A stretch of DNA of 64,000 bases from Aplectana chamaeleonis. Its lineage: Eukaryota > Nematoda > Chromadorea > Rhabditida > Cosmocercidae. Positions 21,441 through 33,900 of this stretch are shown here, one piece after another (within the stretch, counting starts at the first letter, position 1; each line of letters starts with the position of its first letter). The position numbers and the translations under genes were made by a program. The notes under the pieces were generated by a model that worked only from the letters and a program-made list of their open reading frames with translations, was not told the DNA's origin and searched no databases. The DNA lies in assembly GCA_029168955.1 (NCBI GenBank), contig JAPDOI010000978.1, forward strand, positions 178,479 through 242,478. Reading direction: 5' to 3'.

Positions 21441-21472
21441 TCAGGGGTGTTGATACACGATGGCCACCACCC
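21441..21472. mobile_element. Foldback MITE, right end
   Basis: The 32 bp are the reverse complement of 12469-12500 and finish with CGATGGCCACCACCC. They complete the right arm of the MITE interrupted by the LTR element and are followed directly by the second ACCTATGAA. Confidence 0.85.
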
Positions 21473-21481
21473 ACCTATGAA
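21473..21481. repeat. 9-bp target duplication of the MITE, right copy
   Basis: ACCTATGAA equals 12460-12468. Confidence 0.82.
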
Positions 21482-21604
21482 GGATTAGTTAATCTGTGTA
21501 TAATTGTTCTGATGTGGAAATCAGAACTATTTTGTGTTGTGGAACAATGTTAGGATTCATGTGATTCGTAGGGAGTAGAAAACCCCAGTTTTACCCTCCT
21601 AGAA

Positions 21605-22423
21605 TGCCGCAATCCCTTAAAAATCGGCTTGCCGTACGATACGGTGTTTGTACACAGCTACACAGCGCACACGGGAATGGACGCGCACACAATATTAATA
21701 AAAAATGTATTTTATTACAGAACGGGGAGGAGAAAAGGATTGGAACTGAAGGAAATGGAAGATGGTGAAGGTAGTCTATTCTGTATGTTTCCATTTTAGA
21801 AATTTAATGTAAATAAACAAATTTAGAGCGGGTGTAAATATTTAGCCGTGACAAGGTTCATTCAAACGAACCTAGTTGATCAAAACTAGCATTAAACTGA
21901 GAGCAAAGGATATTGTTAGAAAGAGGAGAATCTGGCAAACATTTTCGGTTCAATAGGACCGATTTTTAATGTGATTTAAGAACCTTAAATCTCGTCCCGG
22001 TTTTACCCCGAAAACCGGGACAAAACCGGGACGAGGTTTAAGGTCCTTATATCACATCAAATATCAAACTTATTGAAACCAAGGTGTTTGCCAGATTCTC
22101 CTCTTTCTTTCAATGCTCTTACTTTTTATGTTCAATGCTGTTTTCATTCAACTAGGTTCATTTGAATGAACCTTGTCGAATCCAAAAAACTCACCACGCT
22201 CCAACTTAGTTTATTTACATTAGATTTCTATAATGGTTACATTGAAAGTATCGTACCTCTGCCTTCTTCCATTTGCTCCAGTTTCAGCCTTTTTTTCCTT
22301 CCCGTTCTGTAATAAATTACATTTTTAAATTAATATTGTATGCGCGTCCACTCCAGTGTGCGCTGTGTTGCTGCGGACAAGCACCAGATCGCACAGCGAG
22401 CCGAATTTCAAGGGATTGCGGCA
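21605..22423. mobile_element. Large foldback element, arms about 400 bp
   Basis: The left arm from 21605 (TGCCGCAATCCCTT) pairs with the right arm ending 22423, and blocks pair in register toward the centre: AATATTAAT, TTTATTACAGAACGG, CAAGGTTCATTCAAA, GAGGAGAATCTGGCAAACA and CTCGTCCCGGTTTT. The centre, near 22013, has a nested hairpin of CCGGTTTT and AAAACCGG. The arms have diverged by many substitutions and small gaps, so the insertion is old. No transposase frame is present. Family unknown; a MITE or foldback derivative is likely. Confidence 0.82.
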
Positions 22424-23965
22424 CTCCAGATGGCTACAACTCGGGGTTTTTATAGTTCCAAAGCCCTATTCAGTGCACTTGTGCTCTGCAGGGTACTGAT
22501 AGCAGTTTTTTTTTACCATGATGAGAGACATGGTACTTCTCAAGGAGGAGGACACGATCATTAACTTCTCTCACAAGACCTTGCAAAGTCTCCAATTTTC
22601 ACAATCGGTTCTCTTCATAATTCACATTCTCATGAGCTAAAATTAGTTGGCTCGTCGTGATACTAAATGTGCTACCTGTAATTTCAATCTGTACTAATAC
22701 AACAGTTCGCTGATTCTTTTTTGAACGTGAACGATAGCGCTTCTGAGCGCTCTCTTTGTATCTTTGCCTCGAATCGGTTACCACCCGTGTAATAAATGAA
22801 CGTTGCACCAGAGAAACATGACATCACACCAATCCTTACTTGCTACTAGATAACGGAGTAGTGTTTATTTTTTTATCAAAGTAATCAAACAAATTATAGA
22901 TAATACTTAATTCATAGAGTTATTAAAAAGAAACCTCGACAGCAACTATTAATTTTTGCGAACGCAACCTGCATATCTATCCATAATCTGAATTCTGTTA
23001 GTGTTTTTTTTTTCGAAAAGCGGAGAAGAAGAGTTGATAAATCAAAAGAAAAGCGTGTACTATTTTTTCCCTGAAATTCGGCAGAACAGGCACTTTGTTT
23101 TTATCTGGGTGTTCGGTTTAGGCACCCCCCTTTGCCCTCTCCGCAGCGTCCAATATGCACCCCTCTAAGGTCAACCGGGACGCGTGCCCAGCCCTGCCTA
23201 CAACTAACAAACCATGGGGTACCCACCCTGCTGGGGCTACGTGCATTACGAATCCGACAGCTGGCAATGCTGCCACCAATTGCCACCAGCCACCCCAGTG
23301 CAGAGTACATGGTGTTGCTAAAAATGATCCAGTTGTGCGCTTCGCACACAATTTTACCCGCGCGACTAAGTGATGGTTTATGCGCGACGTGCCAGATTTT
23401 TTTTGCGAAAATTTGAGATTTGGGACGGGTACGCAGTTTTACGCGCGCTTACGGGTCCGATCTCGACAGCCTTTAATTTGACTGCGGTCGATGCAACAAT
23501 TTTTGTCGCACCTAATGTACGCGAGTTAGAGGCATCGGTGGTTAGTGACTAGAGGCGCGACAAAAACGTGGGATTTAGAGTGCCCACTCACTCATCTAGG
23601 GACGCGCGCGGTAAGTTAGAGGCCTAGTCCCGGTTGGTTAGCGTCTGCGTGGCGTGGACGAATAGTGACCGGCTTGTTATGCGATAATCGACCAATGTAC
23701 ATAGATATTACATATGTTACAAACATTCGAGATCATAACGACTTGTTGAGCAAATTCTTCATGTATGATCTATATGATCAATATGTGCACGATAATGGAA
23801 CAAGGCATCAGGCAATGGCTGTGAGGGCGGTAGAAGACGATATGAGGATTAGAGACCCGTGTCTAACCCAATGACATTTAACAAAACGAAATGAACATTA
23901 GCGACTTGAGACAAGAAGTTAGAGAAAAGAGAAGATGGGCGCGACGAACGATGATGAAATCCTAG
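22424..23965. other. No gene recognised
   Basis: Unique-looking sequence. Part of 23100-23210 shares a short block with the reverse complement of 12100-12175 (around GTGCCCAGCCCTG). Overlapping frames at 23101-23416 on both strands show no domain and look like shadows of GC-rich sequence. Confidence 0.35.
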
Positions 23966-24307
23966 TGGACACGCGGGAGGATCGAATGGTCTTAGGCGAG
24001 AGTAGATGTGAAGTAAATAGAGAGTGGATGGTTAGAGATGAGTGGCGGTCAGCGGCAATCGAATATTTAGAATCGTCGAACATTCGAGAAATTATTGAGC
24101 TAGGCGGCTGGTCCACCGGACGCGGTCGAGACGGGACGATGAATGGCGTTGCGGGCTGGCTAAAATAGCCCCGCCCACTCGGACGGCGGCCTACAGTAGA
24201 CCGTGGCAGGACCAAGCGTGCATGTTGGGAGTGCGTCCTTTAAGGGTATCCTCCCAACTGCCCAGCATATGATATTTATCGCAATAAGTCGCACGGAAGT
24301 CGCGACA
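23966..24307 (-). repeat. Gypsy-type LTR, copy 2
   Basis: 342 bp, TG...CA on the minus strand, nearly identical to 2051-2392. It lies directly 3' of a gag fragment on the minus strand, so it is the 3' LTR of a deleted element. CAAAGAGTAG just upstream could be the remnant of a polypurine tract. Confidence 0.8.
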
Positions 24308-25776
24308 CTACTCTTTGGGTGGTCATGAACCCTGCTCCGCTGCATCAGGCGTCTCCTCTCTACCCGCATAGCAGCTTGCTTCAGCTTTTCATACATACCC
24401 GCACCAGTTCCCTCTGAGATTTCTTGTAGGTTACAGGCCTCGTCCCAATGCACTAGCTGTTCATAAAGAAGGTCTGCTCTCACCACTGAAAGCGCCTCTT
24501 CTTCCAGCTCTGGGTAAGCCCTACGCGTCAATTTCTCTAACTCCACGCAGAAATCAACCACGGATTGAGATTCGGCTTTTTGCAATTTGCGCAGATTCCC
24601 TAATGGCACAACTTTTTTTATTGCGATTTTCGGACCTACTCAATTTAAACATAGCCTTCACTAGGACACGGTATCCACACCTTTTCTTGTCTTTTGGAAG
24701 GGCATCATACTGCGCTCTAGCTTTGCCTACCAGCTTAGCCTTAAACAGTGCACAGCGTTCACTATCCTCCCAATGTTTAGATGGGTACTTAAGTTCAAAT
24801 GCTTCCTTGAAACTTTCAAACCCATAGTCTTTATCCGTACCGGAATAAACTTTGACCTCTGGGACAGCAACGAACTTGAGATACTCACCCATCACAGTTT
24901 CTCGATGCCTACGGGTTGTCCTACCCCCTGGGCTTTTTTCTCCCTCATTGTCCCTACCCGAGTTTAATGAAGAGTGAATTGACATACCAGGCTCTTGTGT
25001 CGTCCTGCTTGACGAAGCGCTCGAGGTCGGCGTTCGAGATCCCCTCGTGTGCACCCGATTGGAGCAGCCAGTCTGGAATTGTCCCATATTATCAAGCACA
25101 TTTGGCACACCTTCGTGAATTCTAGAGATGTTACCTGGGAGAATTGGGGTTTCTCCCTGCCCGTTGGCCATCCGCTCTCGCTCTTCGAGTTCGGCAATGC
25201 TTCGCTTTTGGTTCTCCACTTGAGCCTCGAGTGCGGCCCTCTTGGCGTCCTTCTCATCCACAGCCTGAAATAGAGACCTCTCAGATTTCAATAGAGTTTT
25301 TACCCTCTGCTTGACCTCAGGCTCACAAAGTAACTTCCTAGCTACTTTATTCAGACTTTTTTTCTTTCCCTAATAGCTCCTCTAACCTCTCGCTTAGGGC
25401 ACCTGCTTCAGCACCTCCTAAGTATTGTGTCACTACACTTACAGAGGCTGCGTCCGCAAAAGTTTTTTCAATCTCTTTTGTCAATTTGTGCAAACCTCGC
25501 AACGTAGACTTCACCTCTTTTTCTAGTGCTGCCTCAATTTTATCCCTGTTTGCATCACCAATTCGCAAGTGTTTTGCCACCTGGCTGCGCAAATTGATTC
25601 GCATGTGTTTCAGCGTGTGTAATTTGCCGACATACCTCAACTCCATGCTCTGACGCAGAGTCCGAGTAGTCGTCCAGCAATGCGCTGCCTTCCGCATGGT
25701 CCAATTCCATGACTTGATCAACATTATCCACACGGTCTGTCATATCGCCACAATCGGCTTTATCTGAAACAGACAT
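24308..25776 (-). pseudogene. Ty3/Gypsy-type gag, frameshifted and truncated
   Basis: Pieces in three minus frames follow one another. 25776-25555 begins MSVSDKADCGDMTD. 25733-25347 holds a helical part (RDKIEAALEKEVKSTLRGL). 25291-24554 has a coiled coil, a Ser/Thr-rich linker and the capsid-like block VPEVKVYSGTDKDYGFES, FELKYPSKHWEDSE and LFKAKLVGKARAQYDALPK. 24609-24308 continues with FCVELEKLTRRAYPE and VRADLLYEQLV. This is the Retrotrans_gag pattern of Ty3/Gypsy elements. The frame then runs straight into the LTR at 24307, so nucleocapsid, protease, RT and integrase have been deleted. Confidence 0.8.
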
Positions 25777-26105
25777 GTTGTTTTGTGCCAGCTAACACAC
25801 ACTGAAAATTGCGTGCGTTCACGATCTCAACACAATCTATGTGTAGCACAGGATTTCCCGTGGCTGTCCTGACTATTTGCGATGCCAACCCAGGTTAGGT
25901 ACGCGTAGGCTGACCTCGCCAATAGGCAAGACACCACAGTATCAACAGCTGTCAAGAGCTGGTACTGCTGATTGATTGCCACCCGGTTAAGGACCGACAG
26001 AAAAGTTTCAGATTGACTCCCAATAAAGAGCCGACGATCCGAAGGAGAACCTTGACCAACCAAAATAGTCAGCCAAAAGTCACAAATAAAATCGTAGAAT
26101 TGTAA
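25777..26105. other. Upstream flank of the gag fragment; no gene
   Basis: This would be the 5' leader of the Gypsy-type element on the minus strand. No matching 5' LTR is found before the microsatellite begins. Confidence 0.35.
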
Positions 26106-28292
<2,187 letters not shown>

Positions 28293-28441
28293 AAAGGATA
28301 CTCGGAGCTACAAATTTCGAAAGGACAGCGGCAAGTTTCAGTGGAATCCTTATATGGTAAGTCTACTGCTACTACTTCAATGCACCACTTAAATCTACAA
28401 ATATCTTTTTTCAGCAGTATGAAACCCCGAAAAGCAGCTAA
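28293..28441 (+). other. Candidate last two exons of an unidentified gene
   Basis: Acceptor TTTTATTTCAG at 28292 opens an exon 28293-28356 with a GTAAGT donor; acceptor CTTTTTTCAG at 28414 opens the next. In the phase that stays open the peptide is KDTRSYKFRKDSGKFQWN, then PYM, joined to QYETPKSS and a TAA at 28439-28441. The second acceptor is a CAGCAG pair, so a one-residue alternative splice is possible. Good splice signals and a non-repetitive charged peptide favour a real gene end, but the upstream exons and the family are not identified. Confidence 0.4.
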
Positions 28442-29847
28442 GAAGCAAGAACCTAAGAGCCATTGCCGTCGCGTGAACGGGAGGAAGCATGAAGCAAAGG
28501 TGTTATGTGGATGACGTAATTACTTGTTCATATGCTAAATTATTTTATTCGCTTGTCCTGAACCTTTGCATCAAAAATATGAATTAATTAATTAACTAAG
28601 GTCATGCGATATGGATGTGAATTTTTTCTAACTCGTCGATTAATATGATATGTAGAGTAAGAATAGTTATTTATCTTTGAAGGAAAAATAATAATTTAGA
28701 ATTGTCCGCAATTTTACTTCATGCGAGGATTTATTGCTAATCAATTATTGATAAGGATTAGAGACGTTAAACCAAACCATGATTGTGAATATAATAATGA
28801 TTGAACATCCCCGTGACGTCAAATGTTGATGTGAATATATTGATTACCGCAATAATAAACGCATGCCAACTAATTGTGAATCATAAATCCGAGAGAGGAA
28901 GATTAAATTCGATGGAGCATGAGAATTTAATCATCGGGGCGGGAGCTAGTGGTAAGCAATCACGAAGGAAAGCTCGCCAACCGCTACCATTTCACCGGAG
29001 ACTGGAGGGAGGCGAACGGGTGGGTGTGATTCGGCGAGCGCGCCGCCGAATTAGTGGTGGCGGGCGGCGATCCCAGGCCGGCTAGTGCTCGCCACCCGCT
29101 GGCATCTCGCTCGCTGCCGGCGACAAGGGTTGCTCGCCACCGGACTTTTGCTTTGCAGGTGGCGAGCACCAACCTTCTGAGTGAATTACGGTGTTTTATA
29201 GAGGGTATAACACATGTGCACTGGCTCTGCACCAACGCACAAAAAGGAACGCCAAGAATCGGTGCGTTCCGTGCCGACTGTACAGTCCACGGCAACGGAA
29301 AAGACTATTGTACCGTTGCGTATTTCTACCAAAAAACTATAGATTGCGCCATAATCTACAGCAAAGTTGTAATTTTTCTCTAATTTAGAAGGAAAAACAC
29401 CGGAAACGAGTAGAAACGGTAAGTTTCCTTTTCCCCACCACACATCACCAATAAACTTTGGGTTTTTATTGTACATACACGCAGGAATAGCGAAAAATCT
29501 CAATTGCGAAAAAATAAAAAAAATTATGGCAAAGACTCCAGATTTTTTGATAATGTTTGTGTAAGGGAAAAAATTCAGAGGTTTCCAATGTTTTTTTTTA
29601 TCAAGATCGGGGGAAAATTGCAACCTAGCCGTCAACTATGGCGAAGCCTACAGTATGTTTAGTTGAAAACTGTATATCCAACGAATAAATTTCTTTGAAT
29701 AATCGAATATCCGAATAATTCAAATAATTGGCTTTTCCGAATAGTCGAACAAACAAATTATCCAAGTAACTGGCTTTTCGAATAGTTGAAAGGAATTAGT
29801 CGGATTGCGGCTTTTCCAAATTGTCGAATAAACGAATTACATATTAG
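28442..29847. other. No assigned gene; GC-rich patch and short degenerate repeats
   Basis: Near 28990-29170 is a GC-rich patch with several copies of GCTCGCCACC and its complement. Near 29690-29835 three loosely similar blocks of about 55 bp carry GGCTTTTCCGAATAGTCGAA-like sequence. No protein domain was recognised in frames at 28801-29383 or 29186-29635. Confidence 0.35.
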
Positions 29848-30517
29848 GATTCCTTAAAGGTTAGGTTCCTGGCAAAAGTAAAGATTTGGCTTGACCATTT
29901 TTCCAAAAAATTAGAAATATACTCAGTTAAAAGGGGAAGATAAAGAAAAATGAAAAAAAGGTTTCGAAATATTCCTGAGATTGATTTGGCGTAGAATAAT
30001 TTGTTTTTTTTTCGGGAAATGAAGTGAAATAGTTGAAAGTATTATTTGGAAGTCGAGTTTGGGCCAACTATTGATAAGAGTTGTGCAAAACTAGAGATCG
30101 CCTTGTCTGTGCTTATCCGTAGAACATATCGAAGCAAATCACGTGTGTTATGGGAAGCATAAGAACTTTTTCGGGAGCTGTAATGCGGCGGTCTTCACGC
30201 ATTTGGTGAAGTAGAATCAACACGCATGATTTTGCTTCGATATGTTCTACGGATAAGCACAGACAAGGCGATCTCTCGTTTTGCACAACTCTTATCAATA
30301 GTTGGTTCAAACTCGACTGCCAAATCATACTTTCAACTATTTCACTACATTTCCCGAAAAACAAATTATTCTACGCCAAATCGTTCTCAGGAATATTTCG
30401 AAACCTTTTTTCATTTTTCTTTATCTTCCCCTTTTAACTGAGTATATTTCTAATTTTTTGAAAAAATGGCCATGCCAAATCTTTACTTTTGCCAGGAACC
30501 TAAACTTTCAGGAATTT
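29848..30517. mobile_element. Foldback element with about 300-bp arms
   Basis: 29848-30149 is the reverse complement of 30219-30517 with scattered differences; paired blocks include GGTTCCTGGCAAAAGTAAAG, TCGAAATATTCCTGAG and TATCGAAGCAAA. The unpaired centre is about 69 bp (30150-30218). No coding capacity is recognised. The arms are more alike than those of the foldback at 21605-22423, suggesting a younger insertion. Confidence 0.85.
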
Positions 30518-30590
30518 CATTTATTTTTCCTAAAGGTTTCCTTTCTAACATGATTTATGCCTGGTGGTGTTAGATGAAAATAAACCCACT

Positions 30591-30684
30591 GACGTCCTGC
30601 CCCCCCCCCCTTCTATGACGTCCTGCGCACTCCAACTGATGGCCTGCACCCTGCACACTTTCTATGACGTCCTGCACACGCTCA
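30591..30684. repeat. Short degenerate direct repeats (GACGTCCTGC)
   Basis: TGACGTCCTGC occurs three times with spacings of a few tens of bases, with related GGCCTGCACCCTGCACAC between. It lies between the foldback and the LINE fragment and includes a C10 run. No gene. Confidence 0.6.
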
Positions 30685-30815
30685 CTTCTTCTTCTTCTTC
30701 TTCTTCTTCTTTGCAGCCACATTGTGGGTTTTGTCATAGGTTGAGAAACTGGGCGACCAGTAACGGATTCGTCCATAAGTCCATTACGGTCAGCATGGTG
30801 GGTCTCTCCGGCTTC
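30685..30815 (-). mobile_element. 5'-truncated LINE 3' end abutting the satellite
   Basis: On the minus strand this reads the last codons of a LINE ORF (RPTMLTVMDLWTNPLLVAQF, then LNL and stop at 30734), a short 3' UTR and a (GAA)n tail (CTT repeat at 30685-30710 on plus). The element at 2767-6212 ends RPTSLTTMDLWTNPVKAAQF, then LNL, with a similar UTR and tail. It is therefore a related but distinct copy. Its 5' side merges at about 30815 into the satellite. Confidence 0.85.
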
Positions 30816-30844
30816 GCCGAACGATGGGCCGGCTTCGCCGACCC

Positions 30845-30985
30845 ACCTCCATTCACCACGCGTAGTATTCGTTCGGCTTCGCCGAACAATGGGCCGGCTT
30901 CGCCGAACGATGGGCCGGCTTCGCCGAACGATGGGCCGGCTTCGCCGAACGATGGGCCGGCTTCGCCGAACGATGGGCCGGCTTC
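30845..30985. repeat. 21-bp sub-repeat block at the satellite edge
   Basis: CCGGCTTCGCCGAACGATGGG repeats in tandem about five times (30890-30985) before the 65-bp period resumes. A second block lies at about 31105-31180. The 21-mer equals hairpin core plus GATGGG and is present once in each full unit. Confidence 0.88.
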
Positions 30986-33900
30986 GCCGACCCACCTCCA
31001 TTCACCACGCGTAGTATTCGTTTGGCTCCGCCAAACGATGGGCCGGCTTCGCCGACCCACCTCCATTCGCCACGCGTAGTATTCATTCGGCTCCGCCGAA
31101 CGATGGACCGGCTTCGCCGAACGATGGGCCGGCTTCGCCGAACGATGGGCCGGCTTCGCCGAACGATGGGCCGGCTTTGCCGACCACATCCATTCGCCAC
31201 GCGTAGTATTCATTCGGCTCCGCCAAACGATGGGCCGGCCTCGCCGACCCGCCTCCATTCAACACACGTAGTACTCGTTCGGCTTCGCCGACCCACCTCC
31301 ATTCACAATGCGTTGTATTCATTCGGCTCCGCCGAACGATGGGACGGCTTCGCCGGCCACCCTCCGTGTAGTGTTCGTTCGGCTCCGCCGAACGATGGGC
31401 CGGCTTGGCCGGCCACCCTTTGTGTAGTATTCGTTCGGCTCAGCCGAACGATAGGCCGGCTTCGCCGAACGATGAACCGGCTTCGCCGGCCAACCTCCGT
31501 GTAGTATTCGTTTGGTTTCGCCGAACGATGGGCCGGCTTCGCCGACCCACCTCCATTCGACGTGTGGTATTCGTTTCGGCTTCCGCTGAACGATGGGCCG
31601 GCTTCGCCGACCCACCTGCATTCACCACGCTTAGAATTCATTCGGCTCCGCCGAACGATGGGCCGGCTCCGCCGAACGATGGGACGGCTTCGCCGGCCAC
31701 CCTCCGTGTAGTGTTCGTTCGGCTCCGCCGAACGATGGGCCGGCTTGGCCGGCCACCCTTTGTGTAGTATTCGTTCGGCATCGCCAAACGATGGGCCGGC
31801 TTCGCCGACCCACCTCCATTCGCCACACGTAGTATTCGTTCGGCTCCGCCAAACGATGGGCCGGCTTCGCCGACCCACCTGCATCCACCACGCTTAGAAT
31901 TCATTCGGCTCCGCCGAACGATGGGCCGGCTCCGCCGAACGATGAGCCGGCTTTGCCGGCCAACCTCCGTGTAGTATTCGTTTGGTTTCGCCGAACGATG
32001 GGCCGGCTTCGCCGAACGATGGGCCGGCTTCGCCGACCCACCTCCATTCACCACGCGTAGTATCCATTCGGCTCCGCCGAACGATGGAGCGGTTTCGCCG
32101 GCCACCCTCCGTGTAGTATTCGTTCGGCTTCGCCTAACGATGGGCCGTCTTCGCCGACCCACCTCCATTCACCACGCGTAGTATTCGTTCGGCTTCGCCG
32201 AACGATGGGCCGGCTTCGCCGACCCACCTCCATTCACCGCGCGTAGTATTCATTCGGCTCCGCCGAACGATGGGCCGGCTTCGCCGACCCGCCTCCATTC
32301 ACCACGCCTAGTATCCATTCGGCTCCGCCGAACGATGGGCCGGCTTCGCCGAACGATGAGCCGGCTTCGCCGGCCAACCTCCGTGTAGTATTCGTTTGGT
32401 TTCGCCGAACGATGGGCCGGCTTCGCCGAACGATGGGACGGCTTCGCCGACCCACCTCCATTCACCGCGCGTAGTATTCATCCGGTTCCGCCGAACGATG
32501 GGCCGGCTTCGCCGACCCACCTCCAATCACCACGCGTAGTATTCGTTCGGCTTCGCCAAACGATGGGCCGGCTTCGCCGACCCGCCTCCATTCACCACGC
32601 GTAGTACTCATTCGGCTCCGCCGAACGATGGGCCGGCTTCGCCGGCCAACCTCCGTGTAGTATTCGTTTGGTTTCGCCGAACGATGGGCCGGCTTTGCCG
32701 ACCACCTCCATTCGCCACGCGTAGTATTCATTCGGCTCCGCCGAACGATGGGCCGGCTTCGCCGACCCACCTCCATTCACCACGCGTAGTATTCATTCGG
32801 CTCCGCCAAACGATGGGCCGGCCTCGCCGACCCGCCTTCATTCAACACACGTAGTATTCGTTCGGCTTCGCCGAACGGTGGGCCGGCTTCGCCGACCCAC
32901 CTCCAATCACCACGCGTAGTATTCGTTCGGCTCCGCCGAACGATGGGCCGGCTTGGCCGGCCACCCTCCATGTGGTATTTGTTCGGCTTCACCAAAGGAT
33001 GGGCCCGCTTCGCCGACCCACCCCCATTCACCACGCGTAGTATTAATTCGGCTCCGCCGAACGATGGACCGGCTTCGCCGACCCACCTCCATTCACCGCG
33101 CGTAGTATTCATTCGGCTCCGCCAAACGATGGGCCGGCTTCGCCGAACCGCCTCCATTCACCACGCCTAGTATCCATTCGGCTCCGCCGAACGATGGGCC
33201 GGCTTCGCCGACCCGCCTCCATTCGCCACGCGTAGTATTCGTTCGGCTCCGCCAAACGATGAGCCGGCTTCGCCGACCCACCTGCATTCACCACGCTTAG
33301 AATTCATTCGGCTTCGCCGAACGATGGGCCGGCTTCGCCGACCCACCTCCATTCACCACGCGTAGTATCCGTTCGGCTCCGCCGAACGATGGAGCGGTTT
33401 CGCCGGCCACCCTCTGTGTAGTATTCGTTCGGCTTCGCCAAACGATGGGCCGTCTTCGCCGACCCACCTCCATTCACCACGCGTAGTATTCATTCGGCTT
33501 CTCCGAACGATGGGCCGGCTTTGCCGACCCACCTCCATTCACCACGCGTAGTATTCATTCGGCTCCGCCGAACGATGGGCCGGCTTTGCCGACCCACCTC
33601 CATTCACCACGCCTAGTATCCATTCGGCTCCGCCGAACGATGGGCCGGCTTCGCCGAACGATGAGCCGGCTTCGCCGGCCAACCTCCGTGTAGTATTCGT
33701 TTGGTTTCGCCGAACGATGGGCCGGCTTCGCCGAACGATGGGACGGCTTCGCCGACCCACCTCCATTCACCGCGCGTAGTATTTGTTCGGCGCCGCCGAA
33801 CGATGGGCCGGCTTCGCCGACCCACCTCCAATCACCATGCGTAGTATTCGTTTGGCTTGGCCAAACGATAGGCCGGCTTCGCCGACCCACCTCCAATCAC

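Noticed and set aside
23101..23416. Overlapping frames on both strands
   Set aside because: Low-information GC-rich sequence, no start or domain support; more likely a dispersed repeat fragment.
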